Assembly (NCBI GenBank): GCA_002803225.1
Contig: NXFV01000959.1
Location: 1-64,000 of the forward strand
DNA: 64,000 nucleotides
Direction: 5' to 3'
From: Gamarada debralockiae
Taxonomy: Eukaryota > Ascomycota > Leotiomycetes > Helotiales > Hyphodiscaceae
Notes under the pieces: model-generated
Told to the model about the DNA's origin: nothing
The model's database searches: none
What the model saw: only the letters and a program-made list of their open reading frames with translations
Made by a program: the position numbers and the translations under genes
Shown here: in pieces, positions 22,936-33,568 of the stretch
Layout of the letters: each line of letters starts with the position of its first letter
Position numbering within the stretch: position 1 is the stretch's first letter

Positions 22936-23799
22936 ATGTACGGCTTGACAAACATCGACGAACTGAACGAAGAACCATTTTTGCATCAAGGCGGGCACCC
23001 TGCAATGACTTCTCCAAACTTCTCGGAAATTGACGATCCTTTGTGGATCGCGATGATCGAAATCCACGGGGGCCTGGTGAGTCAATCTGCCGCACGATCC
23101 CGAAATTCGAGATCTTCAACTCCTTTGACATAACTGATATGCATGTAGTACCTCGAGCATAATGATGTAGTTTTCGCACTTGACGTCTCGATATCCGACA
23201 TCCAAGAAGCGAAGTCGCCAGGAACAACGAGGACAGAATTCGTAAGCCCTGACCGTCCCGATCAGTGTCCATTCGACCATGACTGACAGCCTAAAGGATG
23301 AAAATGCTTGGTTCATCCCCGCGATGTTCTTAAAAGTCGACATGAGCTCTGTAAGTGGCCGACGTCCAATTCGTTGTACTTAGATCCTCGAATCCAGTGC
23401 GACTTGCAAACAACGCTGAAAGACACTGAGAGCCGAAATATATCTTAGAATTCGTAAGCTTACGTCCGTTGTGATCTTCGTGCTCACGATTTCCAGGACC
23501 ATACACTCGGTGCTCCAGTGGACGAAGATGATCCAAAAAACAACGGCGGTTCGAAGGACGACCCTCCTCCAGATACGGTATGTCCTCTTAGACCCTCTTC
23601 AACTTCTACCTCCAAGAATACACCCAGAGATCAGTACAAAGGGTCCTTTCCAAGGATATTTTCTATTTGTGGCTGGGTGAATTGGGAAGTAGCCAATCAC
23701 CACCGCCGCGCCACCTTGTGGCTGATTTATCCCAATGCTGTACATCAGGACTTCCAGTACAACCAGAGACTACCGTCACAGTACAAGGCTCAGAGCTAA
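22936..23799 (+). CDS. possible four-exon hypothetical gene
   Basis: Tentative model: 22936-23076, 23149-23241, 23297-23350 and 23497-23799, all joined in phase 0, giving 196 residues. Donors are GTGAGT, GTAAGC and GTAAGT, and the first two introns end in branch-plus-AG patterns. The product starts MYGLTNIDELNEEPF, is acidic in the middle (PVDEDDPKNNGGSKDD) and ends in a Trp-rich segment (ICGWVNWEV). No domain, signal peptide or membrane span is recognisable. The third acceptor (AAAG) is weak and the last intron is long for this genome, so this may be a decayed gene or a chance model. Confidence 0.35.
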
Positions 23800-26058
23800 C
23801 AATTGTATAGTCATATGGCGGCAGATAATTGACATCTCTGCCTTCCACCAAAAAGTGAGGAATAGCTTTCTATTCATATGCCCTATTCTCGAAATCAGGC
23901 TCTTTCGGAACAATTGTTCAGATCATGCCCCTGCGGACACCTTCCCAGTTCGGTCGCCGAACGCATTCTCATTGGCCGAGGTCCGAGGGGTTTTCAGATC
24001 CCGACTTCACCGTTGTTCCCCCGTCCAATCTTCGCTCGTCCTACCAGACATGGTTATATCCAATTGCCTTTTTGGTGCTGACCAGATATCTAGTTTGATG
24101 ATCTTTCGTGTGGGCCTCATATCAGCATGGTGTTTCTGGGTTTTGGCGTCATGTGGAAGAACACACTGCCCGTTTCCCTCGTGAATCATGCATCACATGT
24201 TTTGCAAACTGAGCCCGTTCTACATATTCTTGCCTGTGGAAGGGTTTTTCATTTTATAGTATTTGATTCAGGAGCAATGGGTTCTCAATTTTGACTTGCC
24301 AATTTTGTAGGTAGAGCGCACAGACAGAATCATCAAATATTTCTCTGGGGCGCAAACACTTCTCGCATTGCCTTCTATGCCAAAATTATAGGCCTTTGGA
24401 AAAGATGATATATCACAGGTAATTCGACGTCGGAATCTCGACATGGACATTTTCCATTTCCGTCTTTGGACTTGGGCTGTTGCCTATGCGCTAATCATCA
24501 ACCCAATGCGTCCGATGTCTTGCACTTGCCTTTGGAAGAGAAGGGACGAAGAGTTTTCGTGGGAAAATGAAAGCACAATGAACATCATTAGCATGAGTAC
24601 AAAGGCAGGCGCAATTGAAATTCGCCCCTTCTCAGGAATACCAAAATTCCCTAAATCTCTATAAACGCGCGAATTTATAACTATACCAAAACTTATTAAA
24701 ACGCCCTTAAGTCAAGCACAGTAAAAGAATAGAAGTATATTTATCTTTTGGTAGTTTTTTATGTTCTAGAATTATTAGTTCCATTTTAAAATCAATTGTC
24801 TTTAAGGCCCTTTTTTAGAGTCTGGCTTAAATTTTGAAGCTGGACAATTTTCAATTGCGGCGCTGTATTATCATGTGAGCCCTGGCACGTGAGTAAAACG
24901 GACCGAAAACTTTAGTATTTTGTTATATGCCACCTGTAACTATAATAGTAAAACTACTTTAATTCGAGCGAATTAAATGTAATCCTATTGTTATTTACTA
25001 GTATTGTAAGTCTATATAGGGAAGGTTCAACTTTCTTTCTTTCCTTTTTTTCTTTACAATTAAAAATCAAAGCAAACTACGGACTGCAACTATACTTGTT
25101 ATCGACTGTAAATAGATAAATGACCCTTACAGACTCCCAAGCATGGCCAATTTGGCCTAGAACGTTCTCGCGGCTTTTACTGTAAGATATTTCTCTTCTT
25201 CGCTCTTACTTTTAGACTAAGCAGATACTAACGGACCGGGCTGCCCCCGCTTCCACTTCAAATGGTCGAGATCGCATTGAACTTAAGTGGGCATCTGCTG
25301 GGTGTAAAGAAATTTTGCGATATAATGAGAAAATCCCTGGGCAGAATAGCATTATTTTGTTTTATTTTTTGCTTAATTATTATTTTTTCTTTCCTGTGGG
25401 CATGTTTAGCCAGCCTCAAGGTATCTGCCATTCAGGTCGCTCTTCAACTGTCTCGTCCACTTCAGCACAACGTTTATTTGACCATGTTACACAAGAACTC
25501 CTAGCAAATGGTGCACTTTGGATGACTTTCCAAAGTGGCTATTTGAAGAATTTTGATAAAGGGAGGATGAGAGCGACCAATAAGGTACGTGTTGCTCCGA
25601 CCCAACCAGAGTATCATTCTTCGGATGGCTTGTGGATCAGGCCTGAAAGCTATTCAGACGTGGGATAAGTTGATGTGGTGCAGTTAGATACTCTTCAACT
25701 AGCACTGTGGTTGTATTGAATTTTTTTCAGAATCGAAAATCTACAGGAAAAGGTCCAAGAAGAGTCAAAATATGAAAATCTTTTCGGTAGCGTTGGTCCG
25801 GCTTTCCCAAAACGGATTCGGTGGCTGATTGAGGGGTAAACAGGGGCTTGAAATGAACCTCAGCTTTAGAGCTGTACGGAGGTACGGAGACAATTTCACC
25901 TTCCATCTTCTGATACCATTGATCTCATATCCTTTCGCAATGTTTTGTTTTTGAATGATTTTCTGTTCATAACAGCTTCATTTAGCGTGTTTTTGCGACT
26001 CTTTTGACGCGTCCTGGTTTTAGTCACTGCCAACGAAAGCTCCGCAAAGCCAGCAGCG
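23800..26058. other. AT-rich region with retroelement-like and STAND-like debris
   Basis: 24660-25120 is strongly AT-rich and could be an old, mutated repeat. A peptide-like frame at about 25245-25590 (LKWASAGCKEILRYNEKIPGQ..., then TSAQRLFDHVTQELLANGAL) could be a worn gag fragment, but I cannot confirm it. A 55-bp stretch at 24431-24485 closely matches the 3' end of the STAND-type gene (33056-33110). No intact gene seen. The last part is the P450 promoter. Confidence 0.45.
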
Positions 26059-27725
26059 ATGGAGATCTTACAAAGAATCCTCGACGTGTTCGGAGAACAC
26101 AGGTCACTCATAATCGTGTCTGTCATCATTACGGCTCTATTTATTGCCGCGAAACCGTTATTCAGCGTCAAATATGACCCCCGCGAGCCTCCCATCATCT
26201 CACATCCAATCCCTTTCATCGGTCACGTTATCGGAATGTTTAGACTTGGCGCCAGGTATTTCGACTTCATCAAGTACGTCCTTCCGTTTCTTTTCAATCT
26301 CAATCCTATTAATCCGCGAGCCACTCTTTCTGACCCTCCCGCAGCCAAGAACACAACTACCCAATCTACACTCTCCCAACCCTCACAGGCCGAACCTACA
26401 TCATCACCTCACCAGCGCTCGCAGCAATTATCCAGCGTACCTCCAAGTCCACTTCATTCTACTCCGCCATCCTGGAAGTGACGAAACGTCTTAGCGCGTT
26501 CGATAAGCCAACCATGGACATCATCTTGACGAACGCGAACGGCGACCAAGGAGATTTTGGACTCATGCCCGAATCGCATGACATGATTGCTAGCGTTCTC
26601 GGACCCGGTCCAACATTAAACGGCATCATCAAGCTCCAGCTTGAGATTTTCACCGAGACCCTGGGAAAATTGAACCCCAAAGATGGTGAAGTTGTTGATT
26701 TGCTCGAATGGCTCCGAGAGCAGTTCACCATGGGAAACGCGCGCACAATGTACGGGCCCGAAAACTTATTCGCCATACACCCGGAGCTAATCAAGGATTT
26801 CTGGGTTTTCGAAAAAGGCATGTTCGGTCTGCTCGCCGATATCCTTCCCTCCATCTTCGCTCGCAAGGCATACCTAGCCCGCAAAAGAATCTTCGCGGGG
26901 TTGGTTGAGTATGTGAAGAAAGAGCGGTATAAGAAAGCGAGTTCGATGATCCAGCAAAGAGTTGCGATTAATTTGAAACATGGGATTACCCCAGAGATGA
27001 CGGGACATTGTGAACTGATTATGCTTTTCGCGATTGTTGGGAATGCGATCCCAACCTCGTTTTGGTTGTTGGCGAATCTGTTTTCGAGACCTGAGTTGCT
27101 TGCTGAAGTGAGAGGAGAGATTGAGAAGGCTGTTACGGTGGTGAAAGGAGATAGTGGGAAGGAAATCAGGGCCATCCATGTTGATACGTTGAAGTCTGTC
27201 GCGCCTGTGCTGACGTCCTGCTTTCGGGAGACGCTCCGCATGGCTGCGAATCTCACTTCCGTGAGGTGGATATTGGAAGACACGATGATCGCGGATAAGT
27301 ACCTTCTCAAGAAGGACTCAATTGTTCAGGTTGCTAGCGGAGTCATTCATATGGATGAGGAGATCTGGGGCGCAGATGCGGGCGAATTCAACCCTCGCAG
27401 ATTCGTAACAGCGACCGAGAATGCGTCGGACAAGACCGCCACGGCACCGCTTCCGAAGAATGTGCCGTCAGCAGCCTTCCGAGCCTTTGGGGGTGGGAGC
27501 GTCATTTGCCCCGGTCGACACTTCGCTCAGAGCGAAATCGTTGGATTTGTAGCTGCGGTTGTGATGGGGTTTGATTTTGAGAGGCCAGGTGGTGGGGTGA
27601 TAGAGTTGCCAGAGAGGAATAATGAGGTGATTCCGTTGGCTGTGATGAAACCGAAGGATGAGTGCAACGTTGTGATAACAAGGAGAAAAGGGATGGAGGG
27701 TGTGAAGTGGGAGCTTGAACTATGA
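26059..27725 (+). CDS. cytochrome P450 monooxygenase
   Basis: Exons 26059-26273 and 26345-27725 (donor GTACGT, acceptor CCGCAG) give 531 residues, normal for a microsomal P450. An N-terminal hydrophobic anchor (about residues 17-31, SLIIVSVIITALFIAA) is followed by the Pro-rich hinge YDPREPPIISHPIPFIGH. The K-helix ExxR motif is in CFRETLR, and the haem-binding loop FGGGSVICPGRHFA carries the proximal Cys at about residue 460. P450s insert oxygen using electrons from the NADPH reductase on the ER membrane. The GGGSVICPGRHFA loop resembles fungal CYP7/CYP8-like members, but subfamily assignment needs a search. The upstream gap is AT-rich and the next gene, an NmrA-like reductase, is convergent. 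A tailoring role with the other oxidoreductases in the window is possible. Confidence 0.93.
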
Positions 27726-28289
27726 GACTGTATTCCTGAAAATAGAGGGTGCGACGCTAGTCGAGAGAACAATTCAAAGTGTGCTTTTGAATGAAAGTCA
27801 ATCCCCAGAAGTGTCACTGAGATGTACCATAAAAGGGGCTCGCAGAGACAGAGTTTCTGCTAACGACAAGTAGAACGAGCTTGTTGGCAATCAGAGCGTT
27901 GCGACTTTAGCCACAAAAGGATAAGTACTACAGCCATAATTGTGTACCCCACAAGAGGTTCAAAAGTTTCACTGGGAACCTGACTTCAGGCAGGAATTTC
28001 GCAGTGTTTGGTTTTCACAATAGTTTTTTGTTAACAGCAGCTTATCGACAACGAAAACTCAGCACGACAGGAATGAAGCTTTCAAAATCACCTGCTTAGT
28101 CTAAGAAATTCGCGCCAGGGACACAGTATTTCTTACTTTGTCGCCAAGGAATGTGTTCGTTTCCCTCAGTTCCACAATTCTAACCGTACAATGCACCTCT
28201 CGTTCAATGCTTCATCGCACCATAGAACTTCTCCCAATCAAACACACATTTCCAGAAGCCCAATCTTCCTTTCACGAAGCCACTCGCTC
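27726..28289. other. convergent intergenic spacer
   Basis: Between the 3' ends of the P450 and NmrA-like genes; nothing further seen. Confidence 0.55.
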
Positions 28290-29213
28290 TCACTTCAAAT
28301 TCCTCACCATCCACCCCCTCACATCCTCAACTTCAATGCCCTTTTTGACATTAAACGTCACCTCCTTATCCCAATAACAGCCCTTTCCCTCCGCAAAAAC
28401 AACCCTATACTTACCCACAAAATTCTCCGGGTCCCTCCTCAACTCCTCTTTCAACGCTTCTACTGTCCAAACCTCCCTCTGCACCTTCTTCCCCAGCACC
28501 TCATCCACTAAGTCCGCCATTTCCCCATAAGAGATGGTTTCCCCAGCAATGTAGACGACTTCGTTTTTGAAAGGCGGATTAGTCTCAAAAACGATCGCTG
28601 CTGTGAGTTTCCCGATGTCTTCAGGCGTAGTCAAAGTAACTTTGTTCTCCCATCCACCCAAAGCCCTCACGATTCCCTCACCATTTTGATACTCGAGATC
28701 CACGACGCCAAAATAATCCTCGAACAAAAAACTCGTAAACATGCCCGTAGAAACAATGATCCATTCCGTCTCCTTCTGACCCCTCAACAAATCCCTAACA
28801 TCCAACTGCTCATCAAATAGTGTCTGCGCGCTTCCTCTCCCAATGACATCATAATCGACGCCAAATTGCCAGGGAATATATCGTTTCACACCAGCTTGAA
28901 GGACAGCTTGAGCGATCTTGACCTGGGAGCCAGGACCGGATGCAAAGCCTAGGCAGGAGATAATTAGGTCGTAGGGTTTGAAGAGGGAGACGAGGTCAGG
29001 GATAGTGGAGGTTGCGATATCGCCAGGTACAAGTGAGATATTGAGGTTTTGGAGGGTTTTGTGTTCGGCAGCTTTGGAGCTTGATGGTGATGAGATGGTT
29101 GACTGGCGCAGAAGAACGGAGATTTTGGTTGTAGATGGAGCTTGTTTGGCAAGAGAGGTGAGCATTGCCATGCCCAGCTCTCCGGCACCGAGAACGAGGA
29201 TGCTGGCTGCCAT
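28290..29213 (-). CDS. NmrA-like / isoflavone-reductase-like NAD(P)-binding protein
   Basis: Single exon, 307 residues, ATG at 29213. The N-terminal MAASILVLGAGELGMAML is a Rossmann dinucleotide-binding start (GxGxxG variant). It continues with VLLRQ, where an Arg after the second strand fits NADP preference, VPGDIATSTIPDL and the fourth strand LIISCLGF. YIPWQFGVDYDVIG is the conserved segment of the atypical SDR group that contains NmrA, HSCARG and plant phenylcoumaran/isoflavone reductases, which reach further than classical SDRs and may be redox sensors or reductases. A C-terminal substrate domain (EDIGKLTAAIVFE...) is present and the length is normal. The gene lies head-to-tail with HIS7, whose 3' end is 248 bp upstream. 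The substrate is unknown. Confidence 0.88.
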   Translation of the reverse strand: MAASILVLGAGELGMAMLTSLAKQAPSTTKISVLLRQSTISSPSSSKAAEHKTLQNLNISLVPGDIATSTIPDLVSLFKPYDLIISCLGFASGPGSQVKIAQAVLQAGVKRYIPWQFGVDYDVIGRGSAQTLFDEQLDVRDLLRGQKETEWIIVSTGMFTSFLFEDYFGVVDLEYQNGEGIVRALGGWENKVTLTTPEDIGKLTAAIVFETNPPFKNEVVYIAGETISYGEMADLVDEVLGKKVQREVWTVEALKEELRRDPENFVGKYRVVFAEGKGCYWDKEVTFNVKKGIEVEDVRGWMVRNLK

Positions 29214-29461
29214 TATTGATGGATTTGGGGAAGTACCTAAGTTAGAGAGGGAGTACTTTTGATAGATATAGAGAGCAGACCGTTAAATAAACTTCTGTAT
29301 CTCCGCACACGGAGCACCGAGTATCATTACACAAAGGGGAACTTGGCGCTCTGCAAAACACGTAAGGCTGACAAATAGACTCGGACAAAGACAGTCACGT
29401 GAAGTTGAGAGTCACCCAAGATCATAACGTGCAGCAGCAAGATGACAAAGTCTTTGTCTAT

Positions 29462-31200
29462 TCACAGTTCGCTCTCAAACTGCCTGACCATCTGTCCCTT
29501 CTCTGCGAGAAATTCCTTCACTTGCTTGACAGTGTACTCGCCCCGGTGAAACATCCCTGCGCCGAGAGCAGCATCTGTCTGCGTTTTCGAGAAGACTTCT
29601 TCGAAATGACCTGGGTTACCTGCTCCGCTGGAAGCAATGACTGGTATGCTGATGGCGCTCTTCACTTGATTGATCAACTCTAGATCGAAACCGCTGTTTG
29701 TTCCGTCCTTGTCTATGCAATTCAGCAGGATTTCTCCAGCGCCCATTGCCTCCACTGCCTTCACCAGCTCTACCACATCCATATCCCGCGTTTCTCGCCC
29801 CCCTTTGATAGTGCATGCATACCAACATGCTTGCTCGCCATTCGGACCGGGGTATTTCGTTTGGATGGTGTTGTGTTTCGTCTCGGCCGGCTTTGAAATA
29901 TAAACTCTCTTCGGATCCACGCTAACAACCACAGCTTGATTTCCGTACGCGGCTGATATCTGCTCAATGGCTGTATTTCCAAATAATTGTTTTCCACCAG
30001 CATAGTACTCCTCCGCTGCAGTCACAGCATCTGACCCTATCGACACCTTGTCTGCGCCGCTCTTGAAATACATTGTGGCGATTTCTAAAGCTGGGACTTT
30101 CGTTCCGTCTGTATCTGTAGTATCTCTAATTCCTCCGCCGATTGTAAGCGGTACGAAGACCGTTTCTGATGTCCTTCGCAGAATCTCCAGCATAGGTAGA
30201 TCTGCTAGCGGGCAGTCCCGGAAGCTTGTGATATTGAGAAATGTGACTTCGTCTGCTCCTTGCTCGTAGTATTTCCTCGCCATTTCCACGGGCTTGCCAA
30301 GATTTCGGACATGGCCTCCTGCTGACTTTTCTCGTACATCGTATTGATCGCCTTTTGTCACGACAAGATCTCCTTGGTCGTTAGTTCGAACGTCTAAGCA
30401 TGCAATGACCCTTCGTGTCAAGCCTTCCTTTGCTGCTTGTAATCCTGCTTCCACTCCAGACTCTTGTAGGGACTCGCCATCCAGAAATGCCTTTATAACT
30501 CTCAAACCAGCAACTCCGCTCTTTTCTGGATGAAACTGGGTAGCCAGAATGTTCCCCTTCGCCACAGCACCCACGAATTCCTCATCTCCATATCTTGCCG
30601 TCGCGACAGTCCAGCCCTGGTTCTCAAGGGCCCCTTCCCTGTATGGTACCTTGTATGAGTGGACGTAATAATATTTCGAGCTGGGTCGTAATCCATAAAC
30701 TTGCTTATTTGATGTATTCGCGCTATTCCATCCAATGTGCGGGACTGATTTCGAGCTGTTGTCAAATCTATCGAGCTTGCCTTTGATGAGACCTAGTCCT
30801 GGGACTGCTGGGTTTTCTGCAGATCCTTCGAACAATACTTGCAATCCTACGCAGATTCCCATAAATGGCTTTCCTGATTCGATGTGTTTTCGTATTGCGG
30901 GAAGGTAACCAGCGGAGGAGAATTGTGTCATGCAGTGGCCGAAGTGGCCGACGCCGGGAAGGATGAGTTTCTGCGAATAAAGAGTTAGCTAACGCTTTTC
31001 TAAATCCTCAGAGTTTCGAAGATAGGTAATTATAGTCTGCAAATATCCCTCTAGGTCCAATTGTACAGCTCACTCACATCTGCTCTCTCGACATCTTGTG
31101 GACTTCTGATCCACTCCACATTGTATCCCACTTTCTCGATGGCATTGACCAAGCTTCGCACATTACCTGCGACATAATCGAGCAGATATACCTTCGGCAT
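29462..31200 (-). CDS. HIS7: imidazole glycerol phosphate synthase, fused HisH-HisF
   Basis: Exons 31200-31078 and 30970-29462 (107-bp intron, donor GTGAGT, acceptor TTCGCAG) give 543 residues, the eukaryotic bifunctional size. The N-terminal glutaminase has the nucleophile Cys81 in GICVGLQ, preceded by [11 protein letters not shown], and the His-Glu pair in QFHPEKSG. The C-terminal cyclase barrel starts at RVIACLDVR and shows TIGGGIRD and [11 protein letters not shown] phosphate-binding and catalytic strands. The enzyme makes IGP (to histidine) and AICAR (to purines) from PRFAR and glutamine-derived ammonia. The first exon, [17 protein letters not shown], is required to complete the glutaminase fold and fixes the start. 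A TGAGTCA element 76 bp upstream suggests cross-pathway (Gcn4/CPC1-type) control. Confidence 0.97.
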
Positions 31201-31275
31201 CTTTACTTCTTTGAAGGCATAGAATGGCGAGAATTACTACGAACTTTGAATTGGACAAGATCTGTTGACGCGAAG

Positions 31276-31282
31276 TGAGTCA
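31276..31282. promoter_or_regulatory. TGAGTCA, Gcn4/CPC1-type element of HIS7
   Basis: Perfect TGASTCA palindromic core located 76 bp upstream of the HIS7 start codon, where amino-acid starvation regulators of the bZIP Gcn4/CPC1 family bind in fungi. A 7-bp word can arise by chance, but position and gene function agree. Confidence 0.6.
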
Positions 31283-31919
31283 ACACTGAAATTTTTGGCG
31301 GTGCAACTGCGCTGTCCCGCAATTTCTGCCAAATATGACCGCCTTCCGACTTTTTGTTCCAAACGTTCAAACGAACTTCTTCATTCACGCACCAACCTCA
31401 CTCGAATCCCGCCAATTAGTGTTCACGGACACTCCCCTTTCCTCCCCAAATGCGTAAGAACTTCAATAGATATACCCCGCACATTCAAGAGCATTGGCTC
31501 CCCGTCTGCTTCCCCAAATCTGCCTGATGTAGGGCGCATTTTTCAGGCTCGCCCAGCCTCATCTTCTAATTAGGTGTCGTGACTAGCCCTAATTCTCGCA
31601 GGCAATAAAGTAAATCGTCTTTCCTCTCTTATCGTGCCATTTCTATTTGTTCTCTTTTTGACTTCTTTCTGAATACTTTCATATCCTCGACCCATATAAC
31701 TTACTATATCTTCTAGGTGCTGCTCAGCCCCCCAAAATGAGGGTTTGCTAATTCCGGTACGGTACGACAACGAGCTGATGACAAGGCCTCAGGCTCACGG
31801 ACCTTTCACCCTAGTTGGGCGGCCGCATCAAAGAAGGCTGCCCAACCTCGAACCGAGCCTTGCGTTAGAAAGCTTTCGTTTTACAGTAAAAACAATCAAC
31901 TCCACTGACGACCTCGAGT
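31283..31919. other. divergent promoter region
   Basis: Separates HIS7 (minus) from the STAND-type gene (plus). No protein-like frame. Confidence 0.55.
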
Positions 31920-33115
31920 ATGTCGTTCGGCTGGTCCGCTGGCGACATTGCCGCGGCAATCAGCTTGTTGGTTGAAGTTGTGCAGGCACTTGACAGCGTT
32001 CATGGGGCCGCGAACAACTGTCGGGAAGGTATCGTATTCCTCAACAGACTCATCCATACCCTCGAGCCTTTGAAAACCTTCACGGATATTGATGCAAGCC
32101 CTACATTCAAAGACGAGATCTGCAGGGAAATCGACGCCATCAAAATACCTGTTGAAGAGTTCCTGGCAATCGTCGTGAAGTACGAGTCAAGTCTAGGGCC
32201 AATGGCCCAGAACGGGCATTACCGTCATGTGGGAAGGAAACTCCAGTGGCACTATTCAGAGGCTAGGAAGCTAGAGAAACTAGAGAAGAAGATTGGAAAT
32301 TATATGCGGACCTTGGATATCCTTCTTCAGCGCCTAACAACGTAAGTTATCGGTGACATGATACGGAAGGGTAATGTCATAAGAAACCAAACTGATAAGT
32401 TGACAGCGACATTATATCCTCCACCCAGAAGAGTTTACCAGAAAGCCTACGTGCAATCTTCACGGAGGTTTTAGATGGCCGACTCCGATCCGCCTTTCGG
32501 GATGATCTCAGACCGTTGGAGGCAAACATGTTGGCTTTAAGAGAAGAACTTTCTCAAAATCATCAAGCCTTAATCGGCTATCTCGGAAAGAACATGCTTG
32601 TTACTTCCGCATTAGACACAATCTTAGAAACCATTATGGAGTCGAAAACCAAAAGGCAGGCCGAAATCTTGGAAAGCCCTAGATTAAGGGATATTTCTGA
32701 CTCTCCACACATTGCTGAGAGCGATGACGCCTATACAGCAGCCCAGTTACAACCGGACGTCTCCAGACTGGATGTACAAGGTCTGTACTTGCCGGATGCA
32801 GCTTGCATCTACCATGCCAGTCAATTTCGCCCCGAAAAAAGAGTTAACACAAAACTACGATGGTGGTGGATGGAATCCAGATCAAGCTTTCTTTGGATAC
32901 AAGAGCCGCTGGGTAACAGATCCGCGTCGCTTATCAGTACCGGAGTCTTGATTGCAGCTCAACTAGCAAAAATACCAGTGATACGACTTTGCTGCGTGGA
33001 TGAATGCAGACCAAAAGCCCGGATATCGACATCTTTTGAACGGCTCATCCAATATCGGAATCTTGACATGAGCAATTTCCATTCCGTCTTTGGACCTGAG
33101 CTGTTGCTGCTCTAG
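31920..33115 (+). CDS. fungal STAND-type N-terminal domain protein, C-terminus atypical
   Basis: Exons 31920-32341 and 32407-33115 (intron donor GTAAGT, acceptor GACAG) join in phase into 376 residues. The start MSFGWSAGDIAAAISLLVEVVQALDSVHGAA and the helices up to about residue 140 (HVGRKLQWHY...KLEKLEKKIGNYMRTLDILLQRLTT) form a helical N-terminal domain common in fungal NLR/STAND-like and ankyrin proteins, probably for homotypic signalling or membrane action. A further helical linker follows. The last 90 residues (WWWMESRSSFLWIQEPLGNRSASL...) sit where a P-loop ATPase would begin, but a proper GxxxxGKS/T is absent and the frame ends soon after. I suspect a truncated or rewired STAND gene. 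It is co-oriented with the HET gene 454 bp downstream. No exact function can be given. Confidence 0.65.
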
Positions 33116-33568
33116 CCTGAGCTGTGGGTGAGACCAACTTAAATCAGGCTAAGCAACTTAGCAAGTGATCCGAGGGGAGCCTAGCCTAGTATCCCTTCGA
33201 ATGTGAGTTTACAAGCGCCTTGGCAATGTCGCGTACCGACCAATTAACACATAATTGAGTATCAAGGCTGCTAATGAAGCCTGCCTTGCATTCAACCTCG
33301 AGGCCAAGGCTCATTTTAAATTTCAATTATTATTATGGCGTTCGATCCCAGCAATCTACAATCAATTTTTGAAATCTCAAGCTTCATCGTGACTCGCAGC
33401 ATCGTGATTTTCAATACAGTACATTTCTACTGCGCAGCCAGAATCTCACAGTCAAAACGAGTTGCAGCGTAGGACAGACAGTAGACTTTGATACCATTGC
33501 TCCTGCCTCACCTACAAATCAACAATTTACCTCGAATATATCTGTGACGAGTCAGAGATTCGCCCACT

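Noticed and set aside
25262..25668. copia-type gag N-terminus
   Set aside because: Suggestive peptide but no supporting protease, reverse transcriptase or LTR nearby; kept only as a note in the region entry.
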